Assembly: GCA_025738555.1 (NCBI GenBank)
Contig: JAOVFP010000013.1
Coordinates: 372,001-436,000 of the forward strand
Source of the DNA: Cyathus striatus
Lineage: Eukaryota; Basidiomycota; Agaricomycetes; Agaricales; Nidulariaceae
Direction: 5' to 3'
Length of the DNA stretch: 64,000 nucleotides
Below are positions 25,119-37,877 of this stretch, in pieces. The position numbers and the translations under genes were made by a program. Within the stretch, counting starts at the first letter, position 1; every line of letters starts with the position of its first letter. The notes under the pieces were generated by a model. The model had not been told where the DNA came from, did no database searches, and worked only from the letters and a program-made list of their open reading frames with translations.

Positions 25119-26995
25119 AGCGATGAAGCGGAGGGACACCGAAGAAGTCTTGCCGAAATTCCCACGCTGTTCGTCGTTTCGAGAAGTGGACACCTTGGCT
25201 TCGTCACCGTCCACCACGATGACTATCGTACCTATCCGCTTAGCCTGTTCTATCGGGACAACGTCACCCACCCGTGGTCAGATTCTAGAAACTCTTCTAC
25301 CACCCACGCGTAACGAACCCAGGTCCTCTCAGACAATACGCTTGCAGGCCTGCAACAATCCGGGGTTTGAGATGGAGTTAGTCAAATGGGTTATTAACTA
25401 TTGTTGAAACGTACGACTTGTCTTACCTTGTAGCTCTTCTGTTGAATTCGTGCAATAGGTGGCATATGTGACCTTACTGACCCAGCGCCTCCAGCTTCCT
25501 TGTAGTAAGAACCTGTACAGCAATCGGTTCTCCTTATGCTCAATGAAGGTCGTACTCCTTTCGAAGTATAATATATGGCAACCGTGCATTCTCGCGTACC
25601 GCATCTAAAATGTTACGCATACCATTGCTATCTCCCTACTCCCTCAGCGAAACAAGATCCTGAACCCGTAGCCTATGAATTTGAAGTTCGTCGTGCTCTG
25701 TTCGTTACTATTGCTACTACTATCCCCATGAGCCACCAGCCTATACATATCGCACTACATGCAATACCCATTCGTTATATAGATATGCGACGTACTTATG
25801 CCCGCTTGGTCTCCGGCTCTGGCTACCTCACATTACACACGTCACTACAATATGGGGTACTTCTGCGACGGAGTATCGCCATTGCATATGTCGTTCCAGA
25901 GATACGGGGATGTGACTCACGTCCGGAGTATCCTACGTACTGGTTTATGAGTTCTCGGCGGGTGTGTGTCGTTCTCGTATCCTAGTGGTCTCGTTTTGCT
26001 GATACGACATCCGGGGGGGCAACGATAACCGCCAGCTTGAATTTGATCACTACTATTTCTCTTCCGATATTCTCGGTCTTGCATTGACGATTGTGGTGCG
26101 ATGGGCCACATATTCGAAGTATGCTACTTAAGGGCTTATGAATTCATGGTGGATGTATCGTTCTCGGAACTTAGTGGTCTCGTTTTTCTGATACGTCATT
26201 CAAGGAGGCAACGATAACCTCCAGCCTGAATCCGATCACTACTATGACTCATCCCGTATTCTCGGTCTTTCGTTGAGGATCGTGGTGCACCTGTAATAGA
26301 AGACATGCATGCGGAAGGTTATACAGTGTTAATTTCGCAGCAAGCTCTAATGTACCAATTCCTGATGAATCCTATCTTCTGGATTGTGTGGTCCTTATGT
26401 CTTTCTATGAGAAATGTATTTCGGAGAAATAGTTATGATACATTGTATTGCAGCGGAACTATTTTACTCACATTCTATTAGCTCAGAGTCATGCTATAAG
26501 AATGTATTACTAATAAAATGATTTTGGCACTTTCCCTTGCCACCAATCCAATGTACGCTGCGCACTTTTTTACTGATATATGGCATTACACTATGTATAG
26601 CTCTCCAGAATCCAATGTAATTTGATCCTCCATCGCTTATGGTGAAACAACCATGAGCTATCAGGTTCTTGTCCAATTCTGTTCCAAGTTGTGCCATGGT
26701 TCTATCTCTCTCAACTTGGTGCATATTGAATTCATAAGTGGTGAATTGATCTTCATTTTCATGTATCTGTTGATTTTAATTCAGAGTGGTACATTCCTAT
26801 ATGATTGTTGAACTTATAGGTTATTAACAGTGAACACGAACTCACTAAAATGTATGCATGAATAGCTTTTTCATTGACTCCATGCCTTTAGGAAAAAGTC
26901 GACATCTTCAAGCTTTTGATCCCATACAGCATGAAATCTCTCAATAACTTGTAGGAATTCATGTTCCAAAAAACCTCAATAAATCTGCTTGTTCG
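25119..26995. repeat. Repeat A, copy 2 (uninterrupted)
   Basis: The full copy, about 1.9 kb, starts right upstream of the F-box gene. It matches 51689-53590 throughout and 6826-7176 plus 11516-12515 in its first two thirds. An internal duplication of about 200 bp is present (GTGGTCTCGTTTT at about 25986 and 26178). A minus-strand frame at 26494-26724 (SDGGSNYIGFWRAIHS and so on) has a damaged counterpart near 53150-53350, so an ancient coding region of unknown family may lie in the right part. Confidence 0.75.
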
Positions 26996-27007
26996 AATTG
27001 TTTCGCG

Positions 27008-27250
27008 CCGAATGATCGCTACCACTAAGCTGTTGTTGTGTGGGATCATAAAATTAATAAATTTGAGATCAATCATTGTTACATTAAAAATCAATCCTTT
27101 TGTAGTTAGAAATCAATTCTTTTTCATTTGAAATCAATCCTTGTGCAGTTTGAAAACAATCCCTGTTCAATCCAAAATCATTAGAAATCATTGGAGCAAA
27201 ATTAAAGAGAAATAAATAAGAAATCAATTAAAAATCAATCAAAAATCAAT
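27008..27250. repeat. Repeat B, word AAATCAATCC, copy 1
   Basis: It closely matches 55748-55945 and consists largely of spaced copies of GAAATCAATCC and shortened forms. The build resembles the word clusters at the ends of the short-word elements, so it may be one end of another such element. Confidence 0.6.
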
Positions 27251-28480
27251 GGATAGCTCAAATATGTTAGCACTGCGGGCATTGGCTTATATAATGTCAG
27301 AATAAAGAGTGAATATATCTAGATAAAGTGTCAAATGTATTCAGTCTGTAATTTAAGAATTTATGAGGAATTTATTTGTAAAGTTTTCCTCAATGTTTTC
27401 AATATTTAGTCTAAGACAAAACAAAGAGAATATCTGGAATATATTAAATCTGTTTTCTTAGAATAAATGAATAATATTGAGATTTTATTAGAAATATATC
27501 CCTGTCTTAGAGTGAGAAATAATTGTGAGCATAAAAGAGATAAGATCTTGGATACAACTCCGGATAAGGGTGACATGTCATCAATGAATACATATGGTGC
27601 ACATATGTCATATGATCACTGTATACACCAGGATAATATTGTGATCGTCAGTAGGGGTGCATCAAGGGGTGTAGGCATACATAGATCTATGCTATTACTA
27701 TATATAGGAATAGTAACATACAGGTATATAATGCAATTGTAATGTACATATCAAAAGTGGCATATCTTTTTTTTACACAGCAATGGACAGACTTGCAACA
27801 GTGCATCCTAAAGCAACAGCAATGTGATGTAGTGTTCATACCCTTCATCTCCAAGTGAGGACCTGGTTGAGAACACAGTCACCAGTACCTCTGGAACCAC
27901 TACAGGCCTTGGTGATTGAGCCCAGCTCATTGAGGAACATGACTCAAAAGGTGGCAGCACAAGCCTTGTGAAAGATGTCACAAACATTGGCTTCAGACTC
28001 ACCAAATCATGTACATTGCCAAGAGTTTGGCACCTTGCAAAGTATTACATTAGCAGACATCCCAATATAATTATCAAACACAGCTAATCTTGATCAAAAT
28101 GAAGTTGGTACTGCACTTGTTGGCAATGGCCTTTACTAACAGTCTTACTGGCACCAGGAAGACTGTAGAACAAAACACCCTTACTTGACAATCAAAGCAA
28201 CCAAACAACAATGTTTGAACTGGCCTTGAGCCTGTCTATGAGTGTCAAGAACAGGGATACAACATGGTGCCCAACCTTTCCATTGGTGTAGAACATGTTG
28301 GTCAAGAGCCTAGCTGCCAGGAAGCATGCAATGCAGAACAGGATGAGAGGGATAGCTGTGAAGGTGATAGAGGTTCATGTTGGGGTAATGGAAGTCTGGG
28401 TAGGAGTCCCAGTCCCAGCATTAAGTGCTGATGCAATAAAGAAGAAAGCCAGTGAAGGCCTTGAGATATAACAATCTCCA
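27251..28480. other. AT-rich then CpG-poor DNA, no gene
   Basis: The start of the CpG-depleted block lies here (about 27.7 kb). Frames without CpG near 27800-28450 may be fossils of coding DNA, but no family can be named. Confidence 0.4.
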
Positions 28481-29300
28481 CAACAGGCAAGGGTGTCATA
28501 TTCTACTACTATTCTGGGGGGGAATATTTAATATAGTTTATATCTATTTGGCTATGTGATATTTTAAATCTTATAGCAGTATTCTCTTGATATATATAAC
28601 CTAAGATATTCAAAATCTTCACTAGCTAATTTCCTATTAAAATGCTGTATAAAATATTAAGTATTCAATATATATATAAGAGTTTTTTCAGAAACCAATA
28701 TTTGAAAATTTCTGGGGGAAAGTATTCTCAAAATGTTCTTAGATTATTTTACATATTCAGTCAATAATAAACAAGTTTCTTATATATATTTATTAGCCAA
28801 ATATATTGAAAATATTCACAAACTATTCTTTAAAAATGAATAATATTATGACAATAATTAACGAATTTCTTGTAACTATTCTTCAGCCAAATATACTGAA
28901 AATATTCACTAACTATTCTTTAAAAATGAATAATATTATGACAAAATTTTGCAGATTACAGGTTATGAAATATAAAATATTCTGCTCTTTGATATTTCTA
29001 AGATATGTCCAGAATATTTTAAATAAACAGAAGAAATTTTGTGAATACTTCTCCTAACAATACTTAAAGCAATTGCCTCTCAAATATCTATTATATATAC
29101 ACTGAATACTTAAAATTTTATACAGTATTTTAATTGAAAACTGGTTGCTGTAAATTTAAATTATTTTAGATTATATATGACAACAGAATACTGCTATAAG
29201 ATTTAAAATGTCACACAGCAAAATAAGTACAAAATAAGTACAAACTTTTTCAAATATTCCCCTCCAGAATAGTGATAGAATATGTCACCCTTGCCTGTTG
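28481..29300. mobile_element. Foldback element, 0.8 kb
   Basis: Two long arms in opposite orientation: CAACAGGCAAGGGTG near 28481 pairs with its near complement ending at 29300. Matching stretches continue inward, such as ATTTTAAATCTTATAGCAG near 28563 and its complement near 29195, and TAAAATGCTGTATAAAAT and its counterpart near 29120. Two tandem copies of a segment of about 110 bp (about 28795-28945) lie near the centre. It contains no gene. Confidence 0.7.
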
Positions 29301-29383
29301 TGCTCTGCTTTATCATCAATGGCAGAGTGGTTGGTGCTGAAGGGGTACCTACAGAGATAGTAAGCACAAGTAGAGGGGGTATG

Positions 29384-29387
29384 GGGA

Positions 29388-29423
<36 letters not shown>

Positions 29424-29424
29424 G
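29384..29424. repeat. GAAA microsatellite
   Basis: About nine to ten tandem AAAG units. Confidence 0.95.
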
Positions 29425-30891
29425 CATACTCATAGGTTTCTTAACCTTCTGCTTTCCTTCCTCAGTCTCAGACAGGGGCCTATCAGGTACTATCATCCTA
29501 TACAAGTACAAAATGGCAGTAAGACCTTCCCCATCTTCACCTTCAGTGTTCTTGGCTGTAAAGGCACTAGTGATACATGGGTGAGAATGCCTATGGAGTA
29601 GACTTGGTCAATGTCATTGATAATGTCGGCATCAGCATTGGGGGATTTGAGGAGAAAAGCATGGGGGTAGCATTGGCTATCTTTCATCATTTCTTTGATG
29701 ATGGAGAGGTTGTGAATGACAACAGCTTTGTAGAAGCCTGGAAAGAGGGAGCAGCAGGTAATGGGAAAGGTGAGGAAGGGGGACTGGTTGTTTTGCTATT
29801 GAACTGGGGGAAGAGGAAAAAGGGGAGAGTGAAAGAGTAGAGTCCAAGGGAGTGCTTAGGATTTGCTTTTGGATGTTTTGGAGGAGTCTGTTGAGGAAGA
29901 GGAGGGCATGCATTCATCTTTCTATAGAAAGAGACTAAACAATATGTGAGGAAGAAACTCACAATATGCTATGACGACAGCAGCTCTCCTTGATGCACTT
30001 ATAATGCTGAATGTCCCACTATATCAAGAGTTTTCAAATGACCATATCATATTCACTGTGCTTTTAAGTGTAGCTACTATACAAAAGATTCTACATGAAG
30101 AATGACTGTCAGATCTAGAGGGAGATAATATGGAAGATGTGGTTGCTTACTGCTACTACTTGTGATTCACCATTTCTGCCTACACATAGAGTATGGTCAA
30201 AAACAGGTGCAAGTACCCTGCATTAAGAAAGGATGCCTCTACTCTTGTGTAGTTGCGACCATAAGTAATGGTCCTGAAACATAGATCACTTTCAGCATTT
30301 AAAACCGGAGATACAAGCACAGAACTTACTCGATAACAATATTTGGCATGGCAACATATACAAATGCCAAGTATTGGCATATGGTGAGTAATTACAAGTG
30401 AAATGTACAAGCATTGCTGGAAGATGTTGTGGTAGGTGAGTTAGTATTGACAGAAGTCATTTAAAGTTGGAGACTGACTTTGTTTGCATGTGTCGTTGTT
30501 TACCACCCCACCTTCATGCAAACAAGGCACTTCTTTGCAACACACAATACCCCCACCATATAGCACCTCCTCCTACTTCACAGGCCATATGGTTCCATGC
30601 AGTTGGTTCATCCAAGACTCCACTGTCTCAATATTGCTGGAAACAGAAGAGTAGGTGGGGCAAGTTCTATGAAAGATATGGGGGTTGGTAGCAAGGAGGT
30701 TGTCAAGCCACAGCATATTCGCTGTGTGGTTGTCCCAGACACTCAGGACCCAAACTATCTGTTGGCCATAGCCTTGCCCTTATTTTGGTAAGTCTGCCCT
30801 TGTTCTGGAAGTTGCAGGTGTCATTGAAGGAAGCCTTTATGTGTCACAGAAGTCCTCCATAACAGAGTTGAAAATTAAAAATATAGATTGT
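29425..30891. other. CpG-poor DNA, no gene recognised
   Basis: Open frames of 60-90 codons occur by chance in CpG-poor sequence. No motif or repeat relationship was noticed. Confidence 0.4.
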
Positions 30892-31159
30892 GCCTCCTTC
30901 CACCACATTCACCAGATGACAGGAATCTAGTCTCTTCATGCTGTGTTCATGTGCTGACTCATCTGCCATTTTTGGAATGCAGAATACAAATATCCCATGC
31001 TTATCACATCTGTCTGTGTATGGCATATCCTATCTATCATAGGATATTCAGTCTACATGCACCACTTCTACCTCATTAATTTAGATTATCTACTTTGCTA
31101 TTAAACACAAATATCCCACACTTATCACATCTGTCCGCATATGACACATCCTATCAATC
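30892..31159. repeat. Satellite, about 330 bp unit, first block
   Basis: The unit begins CCTCCTTCCACCACATTCACC, passes through TATCCCATGCTTATCACATC and TAGGATATCCAGTCTACATG, and ends near CATAATGCACTAATAAATG. This block is ended by the solo LTR that starts at 31160. Confidence 0.8.
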
Positions 31160-31766
31160 TGTCATGTTCCATTCTATTCCACTAGGGACAAGAACCTCGG
31201 AGTAGATAGTCTAAGTAGCAGAGTAACTTGTACATGTTAGTAGGGTACAAGGAGATAGTGGACAGGTACGGGAGTAGTGGAACATTGACTTCAACTTGTG
31301 TGTTGCACCCCTTGGACTTCCAGTTCTGTATTTAGAAGAAAGCAGAGTAAGTAACAAAATAGCAGAGCTGGCTCAAGGCCCAAGTGGGAGAAGGGTGTAA
31401 ACATAGTTGATTTGAAACTGAAGTCTATCTACATTACAGGAGTAGTTTATATAGTAAACTACTTTGTTCAAATGCATACAGAGTAATGCCCATGGGTATG
31501 TGGCATCCTAGGGGTAAGTAAACCCATTGAAATGTAGACCATGGTAAACTAGTAGTACACCTCTAGATTAGTCATAGGTGAAATGGCCATGGCTGGAGAA
31601 TGAGGTAGTAATATTAAAGGGAAGGAACAAGTAAACAGTTACAAGTAAACATTAGTAAGGAAGAGTTTGATATATAATAAGTATACGTAGTCTGGAGGAA
31701 ACATACTAAAAGTGGAGTAAACCTGGAGTTGACTCCAATGGTTCAGGGATTGTCACAGATATGACA
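31160..31766. mobile_element. Solo LTR with CAATC target duplication
   Basis: The 607 bp segment starts TGTCATGTTCC and ends GATATGACA. It is flanked on both sides by CAATC (31155-31159 and 31767-31771) and splits a satellite unit whose uncut form is seen near 31964. It is a diverged, CpG-poor relative of the LTR at 62703-63366. Confidence 0.85.
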
Positions 31767-32111
31767 CAATCATAGGATATCCAGTCTACATGCACCACTT
31801 CTTCCTCATTCATTTAGATCATCTACTTCACTATTAGAAATGTTGGAAATACATGATCTATTCAGTTAGATGGAGATATTTCACAATATAATTAACTGAT
31901 ATAATAGATCCCCATAATGCACTAATAAATGCGAAAAATTACAAACAAAGGGCACATCCTATCAATCATAAGATATCCAGTCTACATGCACCACTTCTAC
32001 CTCATTAATTTAGATCCTCAACTTCATCAATAGAAATATAGAACTTGCATGATCCATTCAGTTAAATGTAGATATTTCACAATATAACTAGTCCATATGA
32101 TAAATCCCCAT
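31767..32111. repeat. Satellite, second block
   Basis: It continues the unit cut at 31159, followed by a partial further unit from about 31955. It is interrupted at 32112 by another insertion. Confidence 0.75.
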
Positions 32112-33495
32112 TGTGGAGGAAGTAGATGGTGCACTGGTATAACCCAGTAATATACTTATAATTCGATTTAATTCATTTATTTTGTCTTTTATATTCTATT
32201 GGCTATTTTTACTTACACTAACAGTAAATATGTTCATTCTTATTATCTTTTTTGGACCTCATGAAGTGTTGCGCAAGCACACTCTTACTTTTTCTTCCCT
32301 TTCACCTAAATGCATGGACTTAGAGGTATGGCACAGCTTAACCAAACATTGGGAAGCCAATTCCAAACAACATGTGACACGTGTATGTGCTGTCACATCT
32401 CGCCTATGCTTCAATGCTCTCCACTTACTACTTTTCATATTACTTTCTGCTTCTCTTTTCTCATATTCTCTAGGCTCTCTGACTGTGTGTCCTCAAGGCA
32501 TATTAAGACAAAGTTCAGACTCACTGGGCATTATGCACCCCTCAGACAGTCCAATACACTAGGGCTTAGGGTTGTACACCCACTCAAGACCCCCCTTTCT
32601 CATCACAACACTTGTTTGGCCCTCAAGACTGGTGATTCGAACACTGAGGCACGATGACCAGGTCTTTACCCTCATTGTGCTATGTTCTTACTGGTGGAAG
32701 GAGCAGGGACTTGGGTTGAGGCATCAGGTTGATATATATTCTGTTCATTTTCTTATTCAAATTTCCTCTTGATCACCTTTTCTTTTTCTTTTCTTTATCT
32801 GTTATCTTCACCCTTGTTTTTCTGCTATGATACTGTCTAGAATTTGATTCTCCTCCTTCCACTTCAATGATCTGACTACCAGTGTTCGATGACAGAGCAC
32901 CCTGCCACCAACCACACATTGTCGAGTTTGCAGCCTAGTCCACTGCAATACTACTTTGGGGAGAGTAGCCAGTTGTCATCTCTGACATTGTGTGTTCCAT
33001 GGTAATGTCAAGTGAGGGTAGCTGTTGTTGCTTGTTGGTATTAGGATTGTCAAGGTGGTAAGTACTCATTCCTTTTCATTCTACAATCATGGTCTCTCTT
33101 CATTACTATACCTTTATTATACAACCCTTATACTTTTTCTGTTAACCTTTGCTTCTGTTCTCTCTTTTTCATATTCGTTTGCATACCTTATTTTTTTTCT
33201 GGGCACTGGCAATGTGAGAGCATGCATGTGCTATTCCTGTTCATTGTCACAGATGTATATACTCTAGGGGTAGAGGCCTAGGAATCTTACCTCCCTTGCT
33301 GGCTATTCTCTGTGCACATATACTGAGTTTCTGAGTTACCAAGTCAAATAGGAAGTGTCAACAACAACCTCAAACCAATAAGCTAAGTTCTCTTAGCTGC
33401 CTCTAGCTCTAACTACTCTTGTCTAGGGTTATTGTAGTTATTCAATAAAGTCAGGTGTGATGCCCACTGTGTGTCAATGAGTTAATTCCTCCACA
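32112..33495. mobile_element. Probable solo LTR, 1.4 kb
   Basis: It starts TGTGGAGGAA and ends TTCCTCCACA, a TG..CA element with 10 bp inverted ends. CCAT flanks both sides, and it sits within a satellite unit. No coding region is recognisable. The minus-strand reading is as likely as the plus. A TIR element is the alternative. Confidence 0.6.
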
Positions 33496-34345
33496 CCATT
33501 TAATGCACTAATAAATGAGAAAAATTAAAAATTAAGATCTTGCCTACTTCTGCTACATTCATCAGATGACATGAATCTATTCCCATTGTACTGATTTAAA
33601 TTTCCGATGCATATGTCATTTTCGGAACATGGAAACAAATATTCCATGCTTATCACTTCTGTCCACATATGGCATATCCCATCAATTATAGGATATCCAG
33701 TCTGCATGCACTACTTCTACCTCATTAATTTACATCCTCTACTTCTCTATTAAAAATGTAGGAAACACATGATCCATACAAATAGATGTAGATATTTCAT
33801 AACATACCAATTTCATATTATATATCCCCATAATGCACTAATAATTGAGAAAATTATAAATGAAGATCCTGCCTCCTTCCGCCACATTCACAAGATGACA
33901 GGAATCTAGTCTCATTGGGCTGCATTCATGTGCTGACTCATATGTCATTTTCAGAACATGGAATACAAATATCCCATGCTTATCACACTATCTGCATATG
34001 GCACATCCCATCAATCATAGGATATCCAGTCTACACACACCACTTCTACCACATTAATTTACATCCTCTACATCACTATTATAAATGTGGAACATGCACA
34101 ATCTGTTCAGTTAGATGTAGATATAACATAATATAATTATTCCATATTATACATCCTCATAATGCACTAATAAATGCAAAATGTTACAGATGAAGATCTT
34201 GCCTCCTTCTGCCACATTCACCAGATGACAGGAATCTAATCTCATCACACTGTGTTCATGTGCTGACTCATCTGTCATTTTCAGAATGTGGAAAACACAT
34301 ATCCCATGCTTATCACATCTGTCTGTATATGGATCATCCCATCAA
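33496..34345. repeat. Satellite, third block
   Basis: Three further units or part units begin near 33544, 33870 and 34202, spaced 326 and 332 bp. Sequence identity between units is clearly high, but they carry many substitutions. Confidence 0.8.
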
Positions 34346-34365
34346 TTATTCCAATCCAGTTCTTA

Positions 34366-34825
34366 TATGGTGCATGTCACTTAGTCACTGCTAGTTTTGT
34401 GCAGTGGCAAAAATGGTCCATGAAAAATTTTGAAAAATATTGACTTGTTTTCTTCAATTTTATGAAGATTTTGAGGGTCCATTTAGCTGTATAATGTCAC
34501 TACTTCATTAATGGAGTAGATTGTAAGGTGTAATGTAGTACTTCCATAGCTTCCTTGACAAATTTCGATGAATAAGATTGATGACTAATCATATCCATTT
34601 ATAGCAATTACCTTCCCAATATAGTAATCCGGCAAAATCTGGGATGTGTGAAAAATATAACTCACTCAGTTTTGGGAATTTTGACAAACTGTTTAGCAGA
34701 ATTATTCCATTCATCAAAAGAAGCATTTCTACAAGAAGAATAAGAAATTGGGGTCATTTCACATGAGAAATATCAGGTGACATTTCCTTGCACAAAAGTA
34801 GCAGTAACTAAGTGATGTGCACCAT
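34366..34825. mobile_element. MITE, 460 bp
   Basis: Inverted ends of about 40 bp begin TATGGTGCATGTCACTTAG on the left, with the near complement at 34790-34825. The interior is AT-rich and non-coding. It ends the satellite array on its right. Confidence 0.7.
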
Positions 34826-36744
34826 AGACTACATTTCACATTACAATTTATACATTTTACAGACACATTCATCAAGAAAAACCTCATGTGCTTAAATAGT
34901 AAATTTCAGGAGATTTAAGTGAATAAAAGCAAAAATAAGGTCAAAAAGTAAAATAAATGCTATTAGTGAAAATAGTAAGGGGTCGTCTGACCTTATTTAC
35001 ACAATTTTAGTTCAGATAAGGACTAAGTAGGTCATTCAAAGTGTAATATGTACACATAAACAAAACCTGGATGCTTATAAGCACACTATTCTTTCACTCA
35101 GTACAGTATAATAGGTGTCAGTTAATTATATATTATTATTGTATTACAACAAAGTGGTTGCAGTAACATATACATAACATATCTACTTACAACAATCCAC
35201 TTAAGATATAACATGCACTCTACAATATCCAGCTGCACATATCCACCAATATCCCCCCCTCTCCATCATCCAGCAGCACCACTCAATAACAACAAGTGCA
35301 CCCCATAACATCCAGCCCTACAACATCCAGCTATAAGTGCACCCCATAACATCCAGCCCCACATATCCACCCATATGCCCCCACTCCATCATCCAGCAGC
35401 ACCACTCATTGAATGACAGCAACTATAGTACCCCTCTACATAATAAGCACACACTTAAAAAGGATGACAACTCAAATATATACCAGAGAACAAAGACCAT
35501 CTTGAGTGGAGTACAAGCCTGCAGTTGAGTAATGTGTAGAGTGGAAGTAGAGAAGCACTATATGAGTTGGATCCTGAAATAGAAAACCAGAATCTTGCTA
35601 GATGAATGGGCACAAGTGACAGGAAGAGGAAGGAGGGAGAGGAAGGAAGGAAAGGTGGGGGAATTGAAAGGAGCATCAGTATGACATTGACAGATCATTG
35701 ACCAGTTGACATGTCAAGTTCAACATGCACATGATACATACTATCAAAGCCAAACACAGCAAAGCGATCATGTGCTAATTTTCTTGCTTGCCATTTCAAT
35801 TTGAACTTAAACATTTAAACCTTTGATGTTTGTACATCACTATATATATTGTGTATTCCCCCACCACAATGGTTTTTAACTACATTTTATACTAGAATGT
35901 ATTGTACATGTATGTTTTGTGTAGAATTAAACTTAATACATAGTGTTTCAGATGAAATTCTCTGTGAAATGGAATTGTCATAAAGTTGACTTACTTTAAG
36001 TATACCTGGTATAGTATGCTAAAATTGCTTAATGTCAATTTCATATTGGTTAATTCCTGTAAAGCTTATCAACATATATCATTTTTATACTAGGCAATAT
36101 AAATACAAGTAAGTATGCTTTGCCATTGTACCAAACTTATGAACATTTATCATGCCTCACAATAGGCAATATAAGTACAAATAAGTTTACCTTGCCATTG
36201 TTCTGTACTTATGAACACTTATCATGCTTCTCAATAGATAATATAAGTACAATTAAGTATGAATTACCTGATATTAGTAAAATTTGGACATGGGTAAAGC
36301 TATTTTTCTACTAATATCACTATTTTAGCTGATGGGGATTTTCCTGATGTTGTCAACTTAGTATACCACAAAATAATATTCTAGCATTTATAGTAGCTTG
36401 ATATTGAATTTTTGGGTGTCGAGGTGAGCACAGGATGTGGTTTATGCATGTTAATATTGTAGTCTAGCTGATCCATATATTTATAATTTTGACAATGTAG
36501 CATAGTATGACCACTTTCCTTATACAAATGTAGTCTTATATAGCTAAATAGGTTTCACTATTAAACATTGCACTGACTAATTACTAGGTTATGATCAGTC
36601 CAGGTATGTACCCATGTACCTCTTGTTTGGCTCAATCTATGTACCATTGTGGAACCATACATATGCTACTACATGCCTCTGATAATCCAAAGGGAAGGGT
36701 GGGAGACAATGATTAGTAGCCAGAATTGATTAGTGAGGGGGTGT
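34826..36744. repeat. CpG-poor DNA with two short tandem arrays
   Basis: About 35215-35300 and 35330-35412 are a direct duplication (CATCCAGCAGCACCACTCA). About 36040-36260 holds three units of about 70 bp built around CTTATGAACATTTATCATGC and GGCAATATAAGTACAA. No gene was recognised. Confidence 0.6.
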
Positions 36745-36910
36745 GGGAATAAATTGATCACAGGCACTTTGCTGCACTGGCGTTGCCTGTGACATTGCTG
36801 AAGTTGCTGTGCAAGAATTGACATTGCCTCACAGGCAATGTCAAAATAAGGACAACATCAAAATATGGGTAACATCAAAATACAGGCAACGTCAAAATAC
36901 ATGCAACATC
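36745..36910. mobile_element. Eroded end of a GACGTTGC element
   Basis: Matches 6555-6663 in order and spacing, but most GACGTTGC words read GACATTGC or AATGTC, as expected after loss of CpG. It abuts the duplicated gene segment that starts at about 36924. Confidence 0.6.
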
Positions 36911-36923
36911 AAAAACTAGTAGC

Positions 36924-37877
36924 CCTTGACAAAGGACTTTGATACATAGAAGTAGAGGTCTTTATAATCGTAGAATTACAGTACACACTCCAGCATAATA
37001 TAATAGACAAATACATTAGAGTCCTTTGAGAAATAAAACTCTTACAATGAATGCATAGTTTCAGTACACATGAATACAGGTTTATGTCTAACCCTTATCC
37101 AAGAAAGCCATTTATTGCCTAATCCGACTGAGATCCCATCTAGCTTTCAAACCTGCACTCTTATCCTTCGAATTCTCTGTATTGCTCAAACCCTTATCTC
37201 TCAAAATAGCTATAATCCTTCCCCCTCCTTCCTGCCAGTGATCTACCCTCCGAAGTTGCTTACACTTCCATGCCAACATACCCGCAATTTCATCGTTCTT
37301 GCACATACGACTGTGATCAGTCATTGATACTCCACTAGTACTCATGCCAGGAAGGCATGACACCTCATAGAAAAAGCACACCCCATGGAACATAGCCAGC
37401 TCCGCTAAATCTGAAAGTAGTTCTGCCCATTCGATCATGTTAGTTACAGGACTAGCATTGCCACATTTGTTTTCTCTAGAGGTTGAGTTAAGTTTCTTCT
37501 CAATATTGAGCCAGGTAAGACCCAAGAAGGCATCCACAAGGAGCTTACACTCCTGACCTGATGCTTTATTGTGTACTGCAAAATCTGATGTAAAATTGGT
37601 TGCAAGGTGTTTAAGTTTTGAGAAGGGCTAATTGTGAGTAAAATGCTTTCCTTATATAGATAAAATCGCCTTTTAAGGAAATGGATTTTCACCCCATTTT
37701 GCATGTCTCAAAATGAAAACACTTTGCAGATCATTTTGCAATCGATTTTGCAGCACCGCAATACATCCGTGTGCCAGGAGTGTTAACATCTTCCATGTCG
37801 GATCATCTGGTCATCTCAACTCATTTGACTCGCTTGCCTAGACTACGAAGCTGCTCAAGGATCGCATAATCAAGTTT
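36924..37877 (-). pseudogene. Duplicate of MYND 3' end and F-box C-terminus
   Basis: A copy of 23341-24077. It starts with the last codons and stop of the MYND gene (36924-36947), then the spacer, then the minus-strand tail of the F-box gene. The F-box frame at 37112-37537 continues to the conserved tail (DLSRIRQ), which shows the ancestral ending. A MITE at 37548-37782 interrupts it, and homology ends near 37877, so it is a pseudogene fragment. Confidence 0.85.
37548..37782. mobile_element. PIF/Harbinger-like MITE with TTA duplication
   Basis: A 235 bp insertion with ends CACTCCTG and CAGGAGTG, flanked by TTA on both sides. The paralogous site near 23975 (GAGCTTAACACC) is empty. A 3 bp TTA target is typical of PIF/Harbinger elements. 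It has no coding capacity. Confidence 0.8.

Noticed and set aside
29282..29584. 100-codon frame with a Lys/Glu/Arg repeat
   Set aside because: The repeat is the GAAA microsatellite being translated, and the start is inside the foldback arm.
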